Under the pieces are notes generated by a model that worked only from the letters and a program-made list of their open reading frames with translations, did not search any database and was not told the DNA's origin. The position numbers and the translations under genes were made by a program. Positions 37,101 to 49,644 of a stretch of DNA of 64,000 nt are shown piece by piece (positions within the stretch are counted from its first letter, which is position 1; each line of letters begins with the position of its first letter). The DNA comes from Spirodela intermedia (taxonomy: Eukaryota > Streptophyta > Magnoliopsida > Alismatales > Araceae), in NCBI GenBank assembly GCA_902729315.2, contig LR746268.1:4829501-4893500 (forward strand), given 5' to 3'.

Positions 37101-40100
37101 AGAAATGGTTAAAAAGGTTGGCATCTGTCAAGGTTTTTAAAACAAGTAGAGGATTACAGTCTCAAAAATTAGAGATAAGGTGAGATGACCATGCCTGGTC
37201 TTACATAATTGGAAATTTATTGTAAAATATGAACTAATGATCCAATCACTGGCAAACAACGTAGAGTACATACATGTGTCCACAGAATAATATTTTTGCA
37301 TACAAATAAATATTTGCACTCAATAAAACCCATCAACTACTCAAATTATCCGCACTAAGTTAAATTAAAAATAAGTAAAATATTCATTCATAAAAAAACT
37401 TAAAAACATTCTTAAATGTAACGTAATATGCTTGTAGTCATAGGAAAACAACAATCTTATAGCATCATTAATATAATCTTATACATTTTGAACTAGAACA
37501 TGTTTTCATAAAATAATAGTTGCAAATCAACGCATATATATGCTGTCAGAACACATAAAGAAGAAAACAGAAACAAAAAAATAATATTAATTTCAATAGA
37601 GTATACTCTAATAAATAATATTAGATAAACAAAAACAGAAAATAAAACTATAATCGTAAGAGTAATGACAAAATTGCTCAACTACGTTAATGGCATTCTG
37701 AATTTCATTCAATTCCAGCGTGCTAAGTGAAGTATTAATTATGGCAAAGGATTCGTTTCATTCAATGCCAGCGCATTAAGCAATCACCATTATGGCAAAA
37801 AAATTGCATTAATTTTGCCGAAAGCTTCGTTTCTCCATCTTTAGCAATCACATGCCACAATGGTCACAACTATACATTACACATTAGGGCAAACACGTGA
37901 GCATCTACTGTTTACTTGCTGTCATACCAAACTCATAACACGATGGTTCGTTGACATTGTCTGCCAGTTGGCACAACCATGAGCGAAATTATATGCTACA
38001 GCTGCCCAGACAGCCCAATGTACATGCCTAACACCTAGATGGCTCCAAGAGCACCACCTAGACAGTTTGCCTAGTCCTAATGTCCAATAGTCCAGTGGCA
38101 AAGGAAAATAATAATAAAGAGTAGCTGCAGACAGATACAACGAAGGAATTTACCTCATTCGAGCTACATACGAGTTGAGCGAGTCCTTCGGGATGAAATC
38201 TCACATCTAGAACCTTCTGTACACTTTGCTGTGAATCATGAAAACAAAAACATATTATCAAATAAGATAACAAAATTTATCATGCAGTGCAAAAATGCTC
38301 GGATTTCATTCATCATAGAAAATAGAAGAAAAAATAATAGCATTCTATCCCTGGCATGGCTTTATGACCTAATCCAAGACTTTGGGAAAAACATTGGTCA
38401 TTTCCTAGCATTGAGGATTTTACTCATTGCCCTAGTGAAATCCTTCAAAAGACAACTGTCTTTAGTAACTGAATTTTGCACCCATTAAATTTCAACTGTA
38501 TTAAATTTAAAAAGTATTAGAAAAATGGACAACCAACTATGACATTATCATGAGCCTAGCAGATCAAGACATAGGCTGATAAAGAAGTCATTATTGACAT
38601 CAAAGTAAAGAAAAAAATGGTCCTGCCACATATCAGACAGCAAACCACCTGTACGGTTGGAACATATTAGGACCTCCACATCCACAACACAATAAATGGC
38701 ATCACTGGACAAAAATATCATGGATGATTTACACGTTTCACGTTTCAACTTGTACCATCCACGGGCGAGATGGTATTCAAAGGGAAAGTACAAGGGCTAC
38801 TGAATTATCTACAAAAATAGAATGCTATTTGGTCATCAGTCATGCATTTAACTAGGGTCTAAAATGAAGCCATACAGAAATGCATACAATGCAAGCTTGT
38901 AAATCCACGACATCGTGATACCCGTTTCCAGTGCAGTGGATATCAACCGACATGGAATTAAAGGCTAGGATCAGGAAAATCTCATTCATACATACAACTA
39001 CATACATCTGTTCTCCCAAAAGGCTGAGCAACAGCAGCACTTGATGTGTACGCACACCAAGTGGGAACCCATGAGGAATAACTTCTTCGTTCAAACAGCA
39101 CAGAAGGCCCTTCAAATTGCCTCCCAAGAGAATTCCAACCTGTTATCAAATAAATAAAGCATGGTTGAAATTTAAAACCTTAACACACTTTCTGCTACTG
39201 CAGCAAAACTCTTGTACTAGAAAGACACAGAAAATTAAACATTAATGCAAAAAATTCAGCAGAAAGAGAAAGAAGACGTGCCTTCAAAGAATGGAATCCA
39301 CTTTTCCTTATTCCTTCCAGCGTAGGCACCATTACAGCAAGCTACCCAGCTGGAACCCCATTCCCGCCCTTGCAAGCACCTGGTGATGTTTTTTGTTGAC
39401 GTTGTTGCAGACTTTCCTGTGGATAATGGCCAACATGAATCTGACTTTATGCCTCATTCAGAAAGTATTGTTTAGTTGTTTCCAGGATTTAAGCTCAAAA
39501 GATCACTCAACCTTGGAGCATTACTTCGTAATCAAAAGCATACTAAAGGTGGCAATAGAAAGAGCAACACCAAATGAGGCGCACATCCAGCATTAAAAGT
39601 TGTATGATTTTCCAATAAACAAAAAAAAAACTCTAACGGAGATTAGAAAGTTTAATCAAAAGGTCATACCTTACAGAAAGATTAAATAAAAACAAATCAT
39701 TCCACAAAAGATCTAAAAGGTAAGCAAGATTATTCCAGGATTCCAGAGAAAATGCAGGTGTGAACACTGAAGAGTGCATCCAATATTTCTACTTTTATGC
39801 CCTAATGCAAACTTCAATTAAGAAGAACAGTAACTTTATATTCCTACCATCAACTTGAATAAAATGACAAACGACAAGCAGGGTAAATCCAGCAGCCTTA
39901 AGAAAAACTAAAACAGGCAAGCAGCAAAGTGTGTTTTGAGCGACAATTATAGATGATTTCTCTTTTGTCATACTTAGGGTTTTATCCACTTATGTAGCAA
40001 AAGCTGGAGAGAAAGTCGGACCTTGAATCCTTAGTGAACGAATTCTAGAATCTTTAAATCCACAAAGATTGATGAGAGAGATCTTTGAATCCACAAGCAT

Positions 40101-43100
40101 AAAAAAGGGCCCATTGAACGACAAAGGATTCCTCGAATCCACAATGCGAGAGAAGGATTGAATTAATACAGTGTGTGCCTCTTTAGATAGACAAAAAATA
40201 ACTGCAGATATATTAAACAATATTATATGACAATAAATTCTCTAACAATTAATATTTCTCTGACAGAAAGGAAGCAGTTACTAACCCAAGAAAAAAGAAA
40301 CGCATATCGACCTTATAGGCAGCCTAGACAACACTATTTGACACTTCCTCGTTTGATGCATTGGAACCCTCTGGGCTACACCTTCGATGCTTCTCCAGTT
40401 TCCTCTGAATCTATTCAGCATCAATTCTCCTAATCCCAACTCAAGATGTCTCTAAGTGTCAGCTATACCATCTGTTTTTTTCTCTAATTTTCTGATATCC
40501 CTCTCTCCACATTCTACGAATCTTCCCTCCACTTTCACTCTTTGCCCTTTTATTTCTCTAAACTTTGGCCTCTACTGAGCTCCGTTTTTCCTTCCTTGCT
40601 CTTTTGATTCTCAGTGTATCATATGTTTCCTCCGTTTCTACTAATTCAAAAAAAAATCTATTTTACTAAATCTCATTTCTGTTCCATTTACAACTCGTCA
40701 AATTGTTTTAATTCTCCCAAAACTCTTCTGTCTAATTCACCTAACACAAGCCTCACTCCAATCCCAGTACCCCTTGGTTCATTTCTTTCACTATTTAGTT
40801 CAAACCACACTGTTCCTTTCTACCTCCTGTATTTCATTATTTTTTAGTCTTATAATGATTTTCCTTAGGTTCCCCGTTCTCAAATAGCACAGAGTTTGGC
40901 TTAATTTTCTTCAAACAAAACATTATAAGGGTATTTTATACAATATGGCTTAATATCAGCTCCCGACCAACGAAGAATCCACATAGTTTACCTATTCAGT
41001 TTGACATCTAGCAGATCATTGCTTCTGTACATTATCTGGTGAAATGCTTCTCACGACCAGAAACAAAAAATTCTTCACCTTGAGAACAAGATGAAGATTT
41101 TTTTTGTTGTTTGACCAAATCTTTATTTCTAGCTCGATGTAATTAAATTAAGTAAGTTGCTTCAAAAACAAGAAAAAAATCTTTCAAAAAGTGTCCACAA
41201 AAATTCTGGTTCTTGAGATATCCTCGGAGTCAAATAAATTGGAAATCAATAGGCGATCATAAACACAGAAAAATGGAATTAAATGACTTTATTATACTTC
41301 AACAGGGGAGATAAAGCTACCAGAAGGTACTTCACAATATGACCACGCTGGGGTGAAGACAGCTTTAGTCCTCTTTCTTTTTGGCCCAGCATTCAACTCT
41401 GACCGCCCAGCAACGAGAAAGTTCTCTGCATTATGAAAATGAGGTTCCCCAATGCTTATGGCCCCTTTATTCTCCGTTTCTAGATCACCAACTGAAGAGC
41501 TAACATTTTCTACAGATCTCTGTGTAGCAAAAGCAGGGGAACGAGATTGTATGCGGTCGATCACACGACTGCCCTTTGAAAGAAGAATTTCAAGTTGATT
41601 CTGCAACTCAGTCAAACTAAAAACTGATAAATGAGCATGGAAGACGAATCCTGAAAAGATTTTCGTATGTTTTTCTCAACTTACAGTTCATATCTTCGAA
41701 AGGCTTCATCTTTTCTAAATAATCTTAGATCCTTGCCCTCTGGTATTTGTCTTGAATCTTGGCCTAAAAAAATGAATAACTTTAAAACAAAAGCGAACCA
41801 ACCAGTAAAAAGAACTTAAACATCTTCTCTTAAAAAGACAAATCTTAATAAGGCTCGTCTGAAGGACATCAAAAACATTCAGACCTCACACGTACAAGAT
41901 TGTCCTGTGACACAATTGCTTATCAAAACATTGAACAAAAACGTTGACCAACTGGCTTAGAAACATTTTCAGAGAGAGATTCAAGACACTGCTAACAGAC
42001 GATATCTAAAACTTGACACTACACCAAAAAGATGAGCTATAAAAAGACATGGGCGCCAGAAACTCCCCACAGCATACAGTGTGTGTGTGACCCTGCAAGG
42101 GTCAACACGAGATTTAAGTGACTTCGTCAGCCAGGATCTGCACTATTTTTAGCTGGAGTCACTGAATCTGCAAGAATGAAGAAAGATAACTCCACGTTTC
42201 TCTTTTTCATTTTCTATCAGGTTGCTCTCACTACCACTTTTTATAGTGTCATGCAACTCATATGTTCCTTCTTCTCACCCAATAGTTTTCCACTCATATC
42301 CCACTTTTTTGTTCCTCCCTCTAATTTCTCCACTTATTTTATTCTATCTCTCTCTCTCGCTCTTCTCTCCCTCCTCTATGTTAATTCACGCATTAATTAT
42401 CTTCTCCTTCCACTGCTGGTCCCCCCCAACTTTTCTTCCCTTATCCCTTGTTCTCGTTTCAAATCACGATCAACCAGATATCCGTTGTATGAAGTTGGTG
42501 ATAATGTCAATGAGGAAGAGAAGGTCGCAATGTCATTCTCCATTTGCACATCCACAGAATGTCCTGTTAGTTAATAAAGTAGTACATGGTGCTAAATGTT
42601 TATTTTATTTTAGTGTGCTCCTTCTGACGGTGACATAACGTTAATAAATCCCCAAAACAGAGGAGGAATAAACAATTCGGACAAAGGTTATGGAATATAA
42701 ATGAAAAATGGCATAATTGGAATCTTAGATAATAAAGATTAATAAATGAACTAAAAATAATTGTGCAAATGAAGGTCCAATATTCGCACCAATGTAAGAA
42801 TATTTTCTTCATTTTCTTCTTCCTTTTCGCAAAAAATACCAAAAATTTAGGCCCACACCCATTATTATCCCCAGGCAGGGCTAGATACAACTACGAAATG
42901 TTGAATAACAGGTATTTGATGGAAATCCAGAAGAACTTGGTCAAACCCTTGGCCGGACACTGTGGTATATGAAATATGCACGAGACAATGCAATGTATTT
43001 CGCAAATGCCGTGCGCATGACCTCAAATCTGCTTTGGCTAAAAGTACCTACTCATATCGGAGTCACTTTTCAATGCACATCTTTACAAGTTCACAGGATA

Positions 43101-45122
43101 ATGAAACAAAAAACAAAAAGATTATCCGCAAGTTTCCCCACTCAGCTGATTTACATTAATGTGAACTGCGCAACATACTGCCAAAAAAGATTTCAGTAAA
43201 GCATAACAACCTGATAAGAGAAAGAAACTTTTGCCTATCTGAAACGTAATGAACATTTTTTCACTGGATATGGGAAGACATACATGAAATTAGGGCTCTT
43301 TCTGGCGACCCATCACTGTAAATATTCATTGCTGTCCTCGTTTTGCCTATTTGCGAATCCTGTTTCCAGAAAGAGGGCTCGGAATTCATTTCTTATTTCA
43401 AAAAAATGTATGAAAAATGCAATAAAACTGGGATGATTTATGGATTTAGTTTTTGTATTTCATTTATTAACTTTCTAAATACCTTTCTTCCGAATGAGTC
43501 ATTTAGTGGCAAGAGTCCAATAATTTCTTTACTCACAAAATTTTATTCAACATGAAATCATTGAAGACTCTCAGCATCTAGCCCAAAAGTGAATAGGTGT
43601 AGATTCACAGTAGGAAATGTAAACATATGATCAAAAAATACAAAAGGATCTACATATTAGCCTCTCTAAAATAAAAAAGGAACTATATATGATAAAAAAA
43701 ATCCTATGTGCTAACGATGTATTAGAGGAAGTTAGTAAAAGAGAGAAACAACAACAGCACGACTTGCGTCAGATTCAAATGTCAGTGCAAATAATTCAAA
43801 TGGGAGCTTTATCTGTCTTATCATTTATGTACAAGGTAGAGGATGTACATTTCATTCTGATTTCTATTATTCATATTCTCAGAATTTCATTATTCACGTC
43901 TATTATCATAGAAAAATGACAAAATATGTAATATGCACAAAGTTATGTGGGGCACTCAATCACCAACTGATCCATCTCCCCCTACATAATTATAAACGAT
44001 AGCATAAAAAGAAACTCGTCCTGTGAAAGACGGCATTACAATCGAACAATAAAGAATACCAGACAAGGTAAATTTGTCCACGGTAAAGTTAATTTTTGGT
44101 TTCCAAGATGGGTTGTGTAGATATAAGGTCCCTGGGGTCCACTATAAGCTAAGAAATAAGAAGTTTCAGAAGCCTATCCTGAAGTCCATGAAAAGAACAT
44201 AAGCCATATACCCATTGAATGTCCTTATCAGAGAATGAAAAAAAATAATCGAACTTTCTCTCTTCTCGTCTATTTCTAGCAACTTTTGGCCTCGTGTGGT
44301 GAAGCTATTTCCACCATGTTCTAAAAATAATGAATGATGGAAATCTTTCAATGAAACTTTACTTGGTGATTTTTTTTAGAATAGTTTTGGGTGTAATTGC
44401 GTAGTAATCCCCAATTCATCTTCTCACTGTGAATGATATCGTCATTTCATCCACAGCGGAGATATAAGAAGCAAATGAGGGATGACGAGGAAGAAGATGT
44501 AGAAGAATTACACCTTCTGAACTTTTCCCTTCCTCCTCAATATCTTCATGTGCACTCGCTGTATGTAGTGCAGTAAATGGTACCGCGAGTTCCGAGACAA
44601 GTTTTCTGCGATATCCGGATTCGCCAGGAACCAATCCTTGACATCTTTGCCGCTCACCACTTCCTTCGTGTCCAGCGACTCAAGCCACGAGTACACAGGG
44701 CTCCAGTGCTTGGCCCGCCGGAACCTCCCCCGTGATCCGTCCATTCTGTCAGCGTCGTCCCCTGCGGACTCGGGAACACCTTGGGATCGCTGCGGCCGTG
44801 GGGGGGACGGAGGGGACGGAGGCCCCTGGCTCGTTCCGGGGAACAGTGTACTATGCATACCGATGATCCGCTGGTGGAGCTCCGCCGGGGTAAGCAACCC
44901 CAGGTCCTCCGGCAGGGGCGGCCGCTCAGAATCGAACCACGCCTCAGTCTCCGCCTCCGAAGGGCACCTGCACCCGGCGAGAGAGCAGAGCCACGCGCGC
45001 GCTCTCGCTTCCCACTCCAGCATCTGCACTACGCGCGAGGAAGGAGGCAGGAAGGGTAGTAGAGGACGGGGCATCTCCTCCATCCCCTCTTCATACGGAA
45101 TAACCCCACCAGCACCCGCCAT
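31118..45122 (-). CDS. Plant WD40-repeat protein with an N-terminal helical domain (function unknown)
   Basis: Exons found, in gene order: 44514-45122, 41685-41763, 41298-41616, 39380-39416, 39006-39139, 38154-38228, 36637-36708, 35788-35853, 35283-35400, 34570-34666, 34249-34408, 34129-34177, 33945-34027, 33629-33849, 31646-31732, 31489-31564, 31339-31395 and 31118-31192. These give about 805 aa. Phases close except between the first two, so a short exon in 41764-44513 is missing. WD-type endings are VWDATTG, LLLWNALTG, VQLWDIES, VDLYDIRT, MVWDTRL and IAMWDVAL, a beta-propeller of about seven blades. The N-terminal exon (PEDLGLLTPAELHQRIIGMH; VKDWFLANPDIAENLSRNSR) and the KRKRTKAVF basic stretch in exon 3 are unlike common WD40 families. 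A scaffold role, possibly nuclear, is inference. I do not recognise a named orthologue. Confidence 0.85.
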
Positions 45123-45505
45123 TCTTCCTCCGCTTCTCCCGCTTCTCCCCCTTTTTCCCCCCCTCCGAACTCCCCGCCGGCGCAGATCGGTCAGTTAACC
45201 CAAAAAAAAAGGATTTTTTATTGCCCTTTAAAACACCGGAATATGGTAATTATTTAACAAGCGCAAATCTCAATCTAACAAATTAATTTATATCTGAAAT
45301 GCCGGTTATTTAGTGCTTCGAACCCAGATTATCGAGCGCCCATCAAAATCTCATCGGGCATTAGACTTGAATAAAAACGTTGACGACAAGAGTCGGAAAG
45401 GTTCCAAAGCAGAGAGCTTGCCCAAAGAGGGGTCGGAGGGAGGGAGACAGCCTTATCAGAGCCACCATAGCTTCTTCTCTCGGGACTGACATGGGCGGAG
45501 GCTGG
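45123..45505. promoter_or_regulatory. WD40 gene promoter and phosphatase 3' UTR
   Basis: 383 bp between two genes in tandem on the minus strand. The part next to the WD40 ATG (45123-45190) is GC- and pyrimidine-rich on the plus strand; the rest is AT-rich. No motif stands out. Confidence 0.5.
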
Positions 45506-48414
45506 CTAGATTGCAGCAGCTATCTTCTGCCGAAGATTGAACTTATTGGCTATCAGGGGTCGAACATCTTCCACCCCCACCAAGCTCTCCAGAAATGGAA
45601 GCAGGGAGAGCAGCTCCTTGTCGGAGCGGTCGTCGAACCAGCTCTCGATGGGGATCCCGTTGTCCACCTGAAACCCAAATGCCTGGAAGAAAAGTAATGG
45701 GGAGTGTTAGCACCGAAACAATGTCAGTGGGTTCATCAGGAATCAAGAACGCGAACGGGGGAGAGGATGACTCCTGCTACCTACCTGTGGGGAGTTGTCG
45801 ACGATGATGACTCGGGCCAGATCACGCCCAAGAACAGAGAGGTCCTTCACATAGTTCCCCTCCACGAAGAGGCAAGACTCGCGGTAGACGCGGTGGCGGA
45901 AGAGCTTTCTTTTCGGGTCCAGGACATTGAGAAGCTGCTCGGCGTAGATGCTCTGGCTGGCCGTGAAGATGATGATCTCGAAAAGGGTTGACACCCTCTC
46001 CATGAAATCCCTGAGATGAGGGCGGCAGCGCACGTAGATCGTGTGCTCTCTGAAGTTGAACTTCACAGGGAACGTGAAATCCGCGTCGTCGCAGGGTTCG
46101 AGCGAGGAGTGCACCAAGGTTTCTGCCCAATCAGATAGAACAAAAGATCAAACGACAGAAGATGAAAGCATAAAATCCTTCAGAGAGCTGGTGGGGGCTT
46201 CTTACCGTCCAGATCCAAAACAAGGGTGGTCGAGGGGCAACTCCGAGTTTGTTTAGGGAGGAGCATGGGGCGGAAAGTGGGGACGATGGCCGACAAATCG
46301 GGCAGATTCTTGATGAACGCATAGGGATTAAAATCGTCGAATTCGTCCAATTCATCAGAGTCCATGCCATCGGTGGCCATTGGATCATGCGAAGGTTCAT
46401 CGAGGCACTCCAATTTGGAGTGCTGCATTGCAAGATAAATCGCTGAAACTTCAGGAGACAGGGTGCCCAAAGTCTTATCTTCGATGTACATTGGCAGCGC
46501 CTCCACAGTACCTCCTCTCGAAACATTATCCAGTTTTCCTGATGATAATCGACCATTCCATAGCTCAGCTCTTGGTTCATCCAACGAATGGTCTCCACAG
46601 TCCATCTGATCGTCCTTGTCGGCGAAATCCATGAAATGTGCTGTAAGAATAAAGAGGAAAGATGAACACAACACTTTGCACCGAATAAATCACACTCAAA
46701 TGGATCATTTTAAGAGGAAAATACAAAGAAAATCGAGCCGAATGCATTATGACAAGAACTAGACAGCAAACAGAAGATTTCTTTTTTTATAGGATATTGT
46801 TTCCTCGTGTAGCATAATGCAGTAAATACTAGATTCACAAAATTCCTTGAAAAAATTAAAATGGCAAGTATTAGCATACCTTTGTCAGATATTCCACCAC
46901 AGAAATCATGAGGTAAATGATATTTTGGAGAAAATAAGGTGTCCAGGACGCACTGGGAGTCACTCTCACCAAATCTCTGCAAAATTTGAAGTAAACTAAC
47001 TAATTGAAGGAAATGAGATAATCACATGCACGAGGGTAAATTCACATGAGCTTGGTATCACACAAACACCCATTCTGACCATATACATGTCCGATCCAAT
47101 ATTTGATATATGAGGGATTCACAATCGAAATCACCCATTCGGACTAGTTTGCTTCTAGAGTCCAGAAGCAAACTAGTCAAACAATGTGGTAAGAGATGGT
47201 TGTCTCAGTTAATCCCCAGGTACTCACCCTTTAACATGAACAACAGGTGTTACCTACGCCATAGTCCAAGAACTACACACCGTTCTGCGATAGCCATACC
47301 ATAGAGATTATAATGGCAGAAAATAACATTTAAAATAGCAGTCACTTATAACTTGCGCTAAAAACGAACTGCATTCTATGATGGGCATAAACATAATTGC
47401 CCTCAGAAACTGGATTCTAGAGACTAGCAAACTAATGTAAGCGAACGTCAAATATACAGCTTTAGGGTAGCTACAATGATCTGGAAAGAGGAGAGAATTA
47501 ATCAAGTTATCAACGATAATAATCTAGTGGCTTGCTGAAGCACTAATCAGAGGAAGTATGAAGAAAATGTACCAAAATAATGGGATTCTATTGGATTATG
47601 ATGTAACATTCTAGGGGACATGGAAACCACTTCCATAGAGAATTGCAGTTATATTGGAAATAATAGCATGATTCAGAACCAACATTAGCAGCAGCTTTCA
47701 CATAATATGGGCACTACCAGACAATGTTTTCCAAAATGAGATGCAGAATGAAGGTCATGAAGACAATTTCTTTCATCACAATTTATCACCTTGGTGTCAA
47801 TAGAGCCATCGCAGGGTAAATGACCCTGAGATTCTTCTTTCATTGGTAAGGAACCAGTGTTTGTGTTGTTCTCATCTGGTTCATCCCTACTTGTCTTCTT
47901 TGAAAGAAAACCTGTCATGGTTGCAAAGGTGAAGGATTAGTTCCATCAGACAACAAAGATAGGTAGCATTTATTAGAAACGAATAACGCGAAGAAATGAA
48001 TTCAAAAGTGTAAACAGAATAGAAAATACTGAAGAATTCTGTATGAGAAATGAACAATAAAAATTACAAATTTAGAGTAATAAGTACAGAAAAAATCGGT
48101 GCAAATGATAGTAACAGTATTAAAAAAACCCATTGACGCAAAGCAAACCATACAGATACGAAAAGTGACGTTTGACAATGAAAATGAAACGAGAAAAAAA
48201 GTTTTTTGGGCCTTTGTTCCCCCCAAAATGATGAAACGGAAAAGTAACACGTTTATATATGAGTACCTGGTCTCTGCTTCCTCGCCGAAGATGTGATCAG
48301 CTCTGTGACCTTTTTCTCTGCAGAAACAGTCGTCTTTTTCTGTTGTCTAGATGGTTTAGATCCAGCATCCTCTATTGCAGTATTTTTTGCAGCACATTTC
48401 TTTCTTGTTTGCAT
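45506..48414 (-). CDS. SSP4: CTD small phosphatase-like protein, DLDET phosphatase (SSP4/SCP-like)
   Basis: Coding exons are 48267-48414, 47790-47911, 46880-46976, 46206-46640, 45785-46122 and 45506-45682. The frame closes at 438 aa. The N-terminal ~240 residues are Lys/Arg-rich then acidic ([32 protein letters not shown]), as in plant SSP4/SSP5 rather than the short SCPs. The C-terminal FCP/SCP phosphatase domain has DLDET at 265-269, [29 protein letters not shown] and VIIVDNSPQ. The first Asp of DLDET is the nucleophile. Family members remove phosphate from the RNA polymerase II CTD. An intron splits the active-site motif between the second Asp and Glu; joined exons restore it. The 5' UTR is itself spliced, with the non-coding first exon about 7.7 kb upstream. 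Confidence 0.92.
47142..47178. repeat. Perfect 15-bp inverted repeat with 7-nt loop in SSP4-like intron 2
   Basis: GACTAGTTTGCTTCT at 47142-47156 is followed by AGAGTCC and then the exact reverse complement at 47164-47178. It would form a strong hairpin in DNA or pre-mRNA. It lies in the intron between 46976 and 47790. Confidence 0.9.
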
Positions 48415-48570
48415 AACGTGCTACTTGATCAAGAAAACCACTGCTGTTGTAGCGGTATTTGTCACAGAGAAACCTGCTTCAGCACACCAACGTTAGGAAC
48501 TCAAGTTGCACTTCGCAGCTTCAATTAGAATAGTTTCCACAAGCAAAGTAATTATGAATAGTAAACTCCC

Positions 48571-48722
48571 TATTAGAGTTATGTTATTGTCTCATATGGA
48601 CCGGGTCAGCCCATATATCAGTTTGGGCTAAAGCAGCCCACTTATGTACATTAGAACCCTAGTATAAACACTAGGTTACATCGATTAGGACATGTGTGTT
48701 TTCTCTTTCAAGATTTTTTACA
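48571..48722 (+). repeat. 5' LTR of the copia element (152 bp)
   Basis: Runs from TATTAGAGTTATG to TTTTTTACA, directly before the primer-binding site. It contains about 64 bp (around 48617-48685, including CTAGTATAAACACTAGG) that is absent from the 3' LTR. Confidence 0.88.
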
Positions 48723-48733
48723 TGGTATCAGAG
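48723..48733 (+). other. Copia primer-binding site
   Basis: TGGTATCAGAG, complementary to the 3' end of initiator methionine tRNA, directly abutting the 5' LTR. Confidence 0.88.
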
Positions 48734-49644
48734 TAACAAGTTCAAAATCCTAGAAGTGGAAGAGAAAGTTCTTCATATTCGTGTCACCCTGCCATCCAAT
48801 GGTGCTCCCTGTCTAGCGTCACCCCTCAGTTTGGCACCGGCCCTATCTGGCGTCATCCCCCTCTCATCTGGTGTCAACCCCCCCCCGCATCGTCTAACGT
48901 CGGGCCCCCGTCCAACGTTGCCCCCTACCTGGCACCTTATGGCTTAGCATCACCCCTTGTCAAGATTTACTTCAAAGGTCAAGGCAACACCAAGCACCTT
49001 ACGGATGAACCACCCTCCAATCAAACCAAATTGGGGCAATGGGAGTAGCAAGATGCCAAGCTTCTAAACATATTACGAAAAGGAGTTGAATATTACTAAT
49101 TTGGTAAATCATCTTGACACTGGTAAGAATGTTTGGGGCCGTCTTTCATTTATGTATTTGAATAATATTTTAAGGAGATGATATGACTATTGAATATTAT
49201 GAGATGAAAAAATGAGACAACATTTTGAGCCAATAATTCAGTGAGCTGATCCAACTCAATGATGATCTTCATGGATTACTGTTTTACTCCAGTGATGCTC
49301 AGGTAATGTAGAAGCAATGTGATTAGATGACTGTTCTTAAGTTTCTTGGTAGTCTTATATTATTGAACATAATGGAATTCATAGTTAAATTTTATATGGA
49401 GCTGAGTTATCACCTCTTGCTAAGACCTAACAATATATATCTCGAGCCATTCTAGACCAAGAGGGTACACAGACTATTTCAGCACATGTCTCAATACCAC
49501 TACCTTAGCATTTACTCAGACTATTGTGGATACCTCTTTCTTGCGGTCATGGCCATGGTACTCATGTTAGCTGAGGGAGAGGTGCAGGCAGAAATACTGG
49601 AAGTCGTCAAAGATTTGAATGTACCCATTGTGGTCAAAAGAATC

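Noticed and set aside
42423-42560. Possible missing WD40-gene exon on the minus strand (HSVDVQMENDIATF...)
   Set aside because: It has an acceptor-like CTAACAG but no suitable donor with the required phase, and the flanking sequence is a simple pyrimidine-rich tract.
43689-43919. 76-codon plus-strand frame with a Lys/Gln-rich helix
   Set aside because: No start context, family match or splice partners; it lies within an intron of the minus-strand WD40 gene.
44638-45198. 186-codon open frame on the plus strand
   Set aside because: Antisense of the WD40 gene's first exon, with low-complexity composition.
46180-46674. Phosphatase motif apparently mutated to DLDG
   Set aside because: The G comes from reading into the intron. 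Splicing at 46206/46122 gives the normal DLDET.
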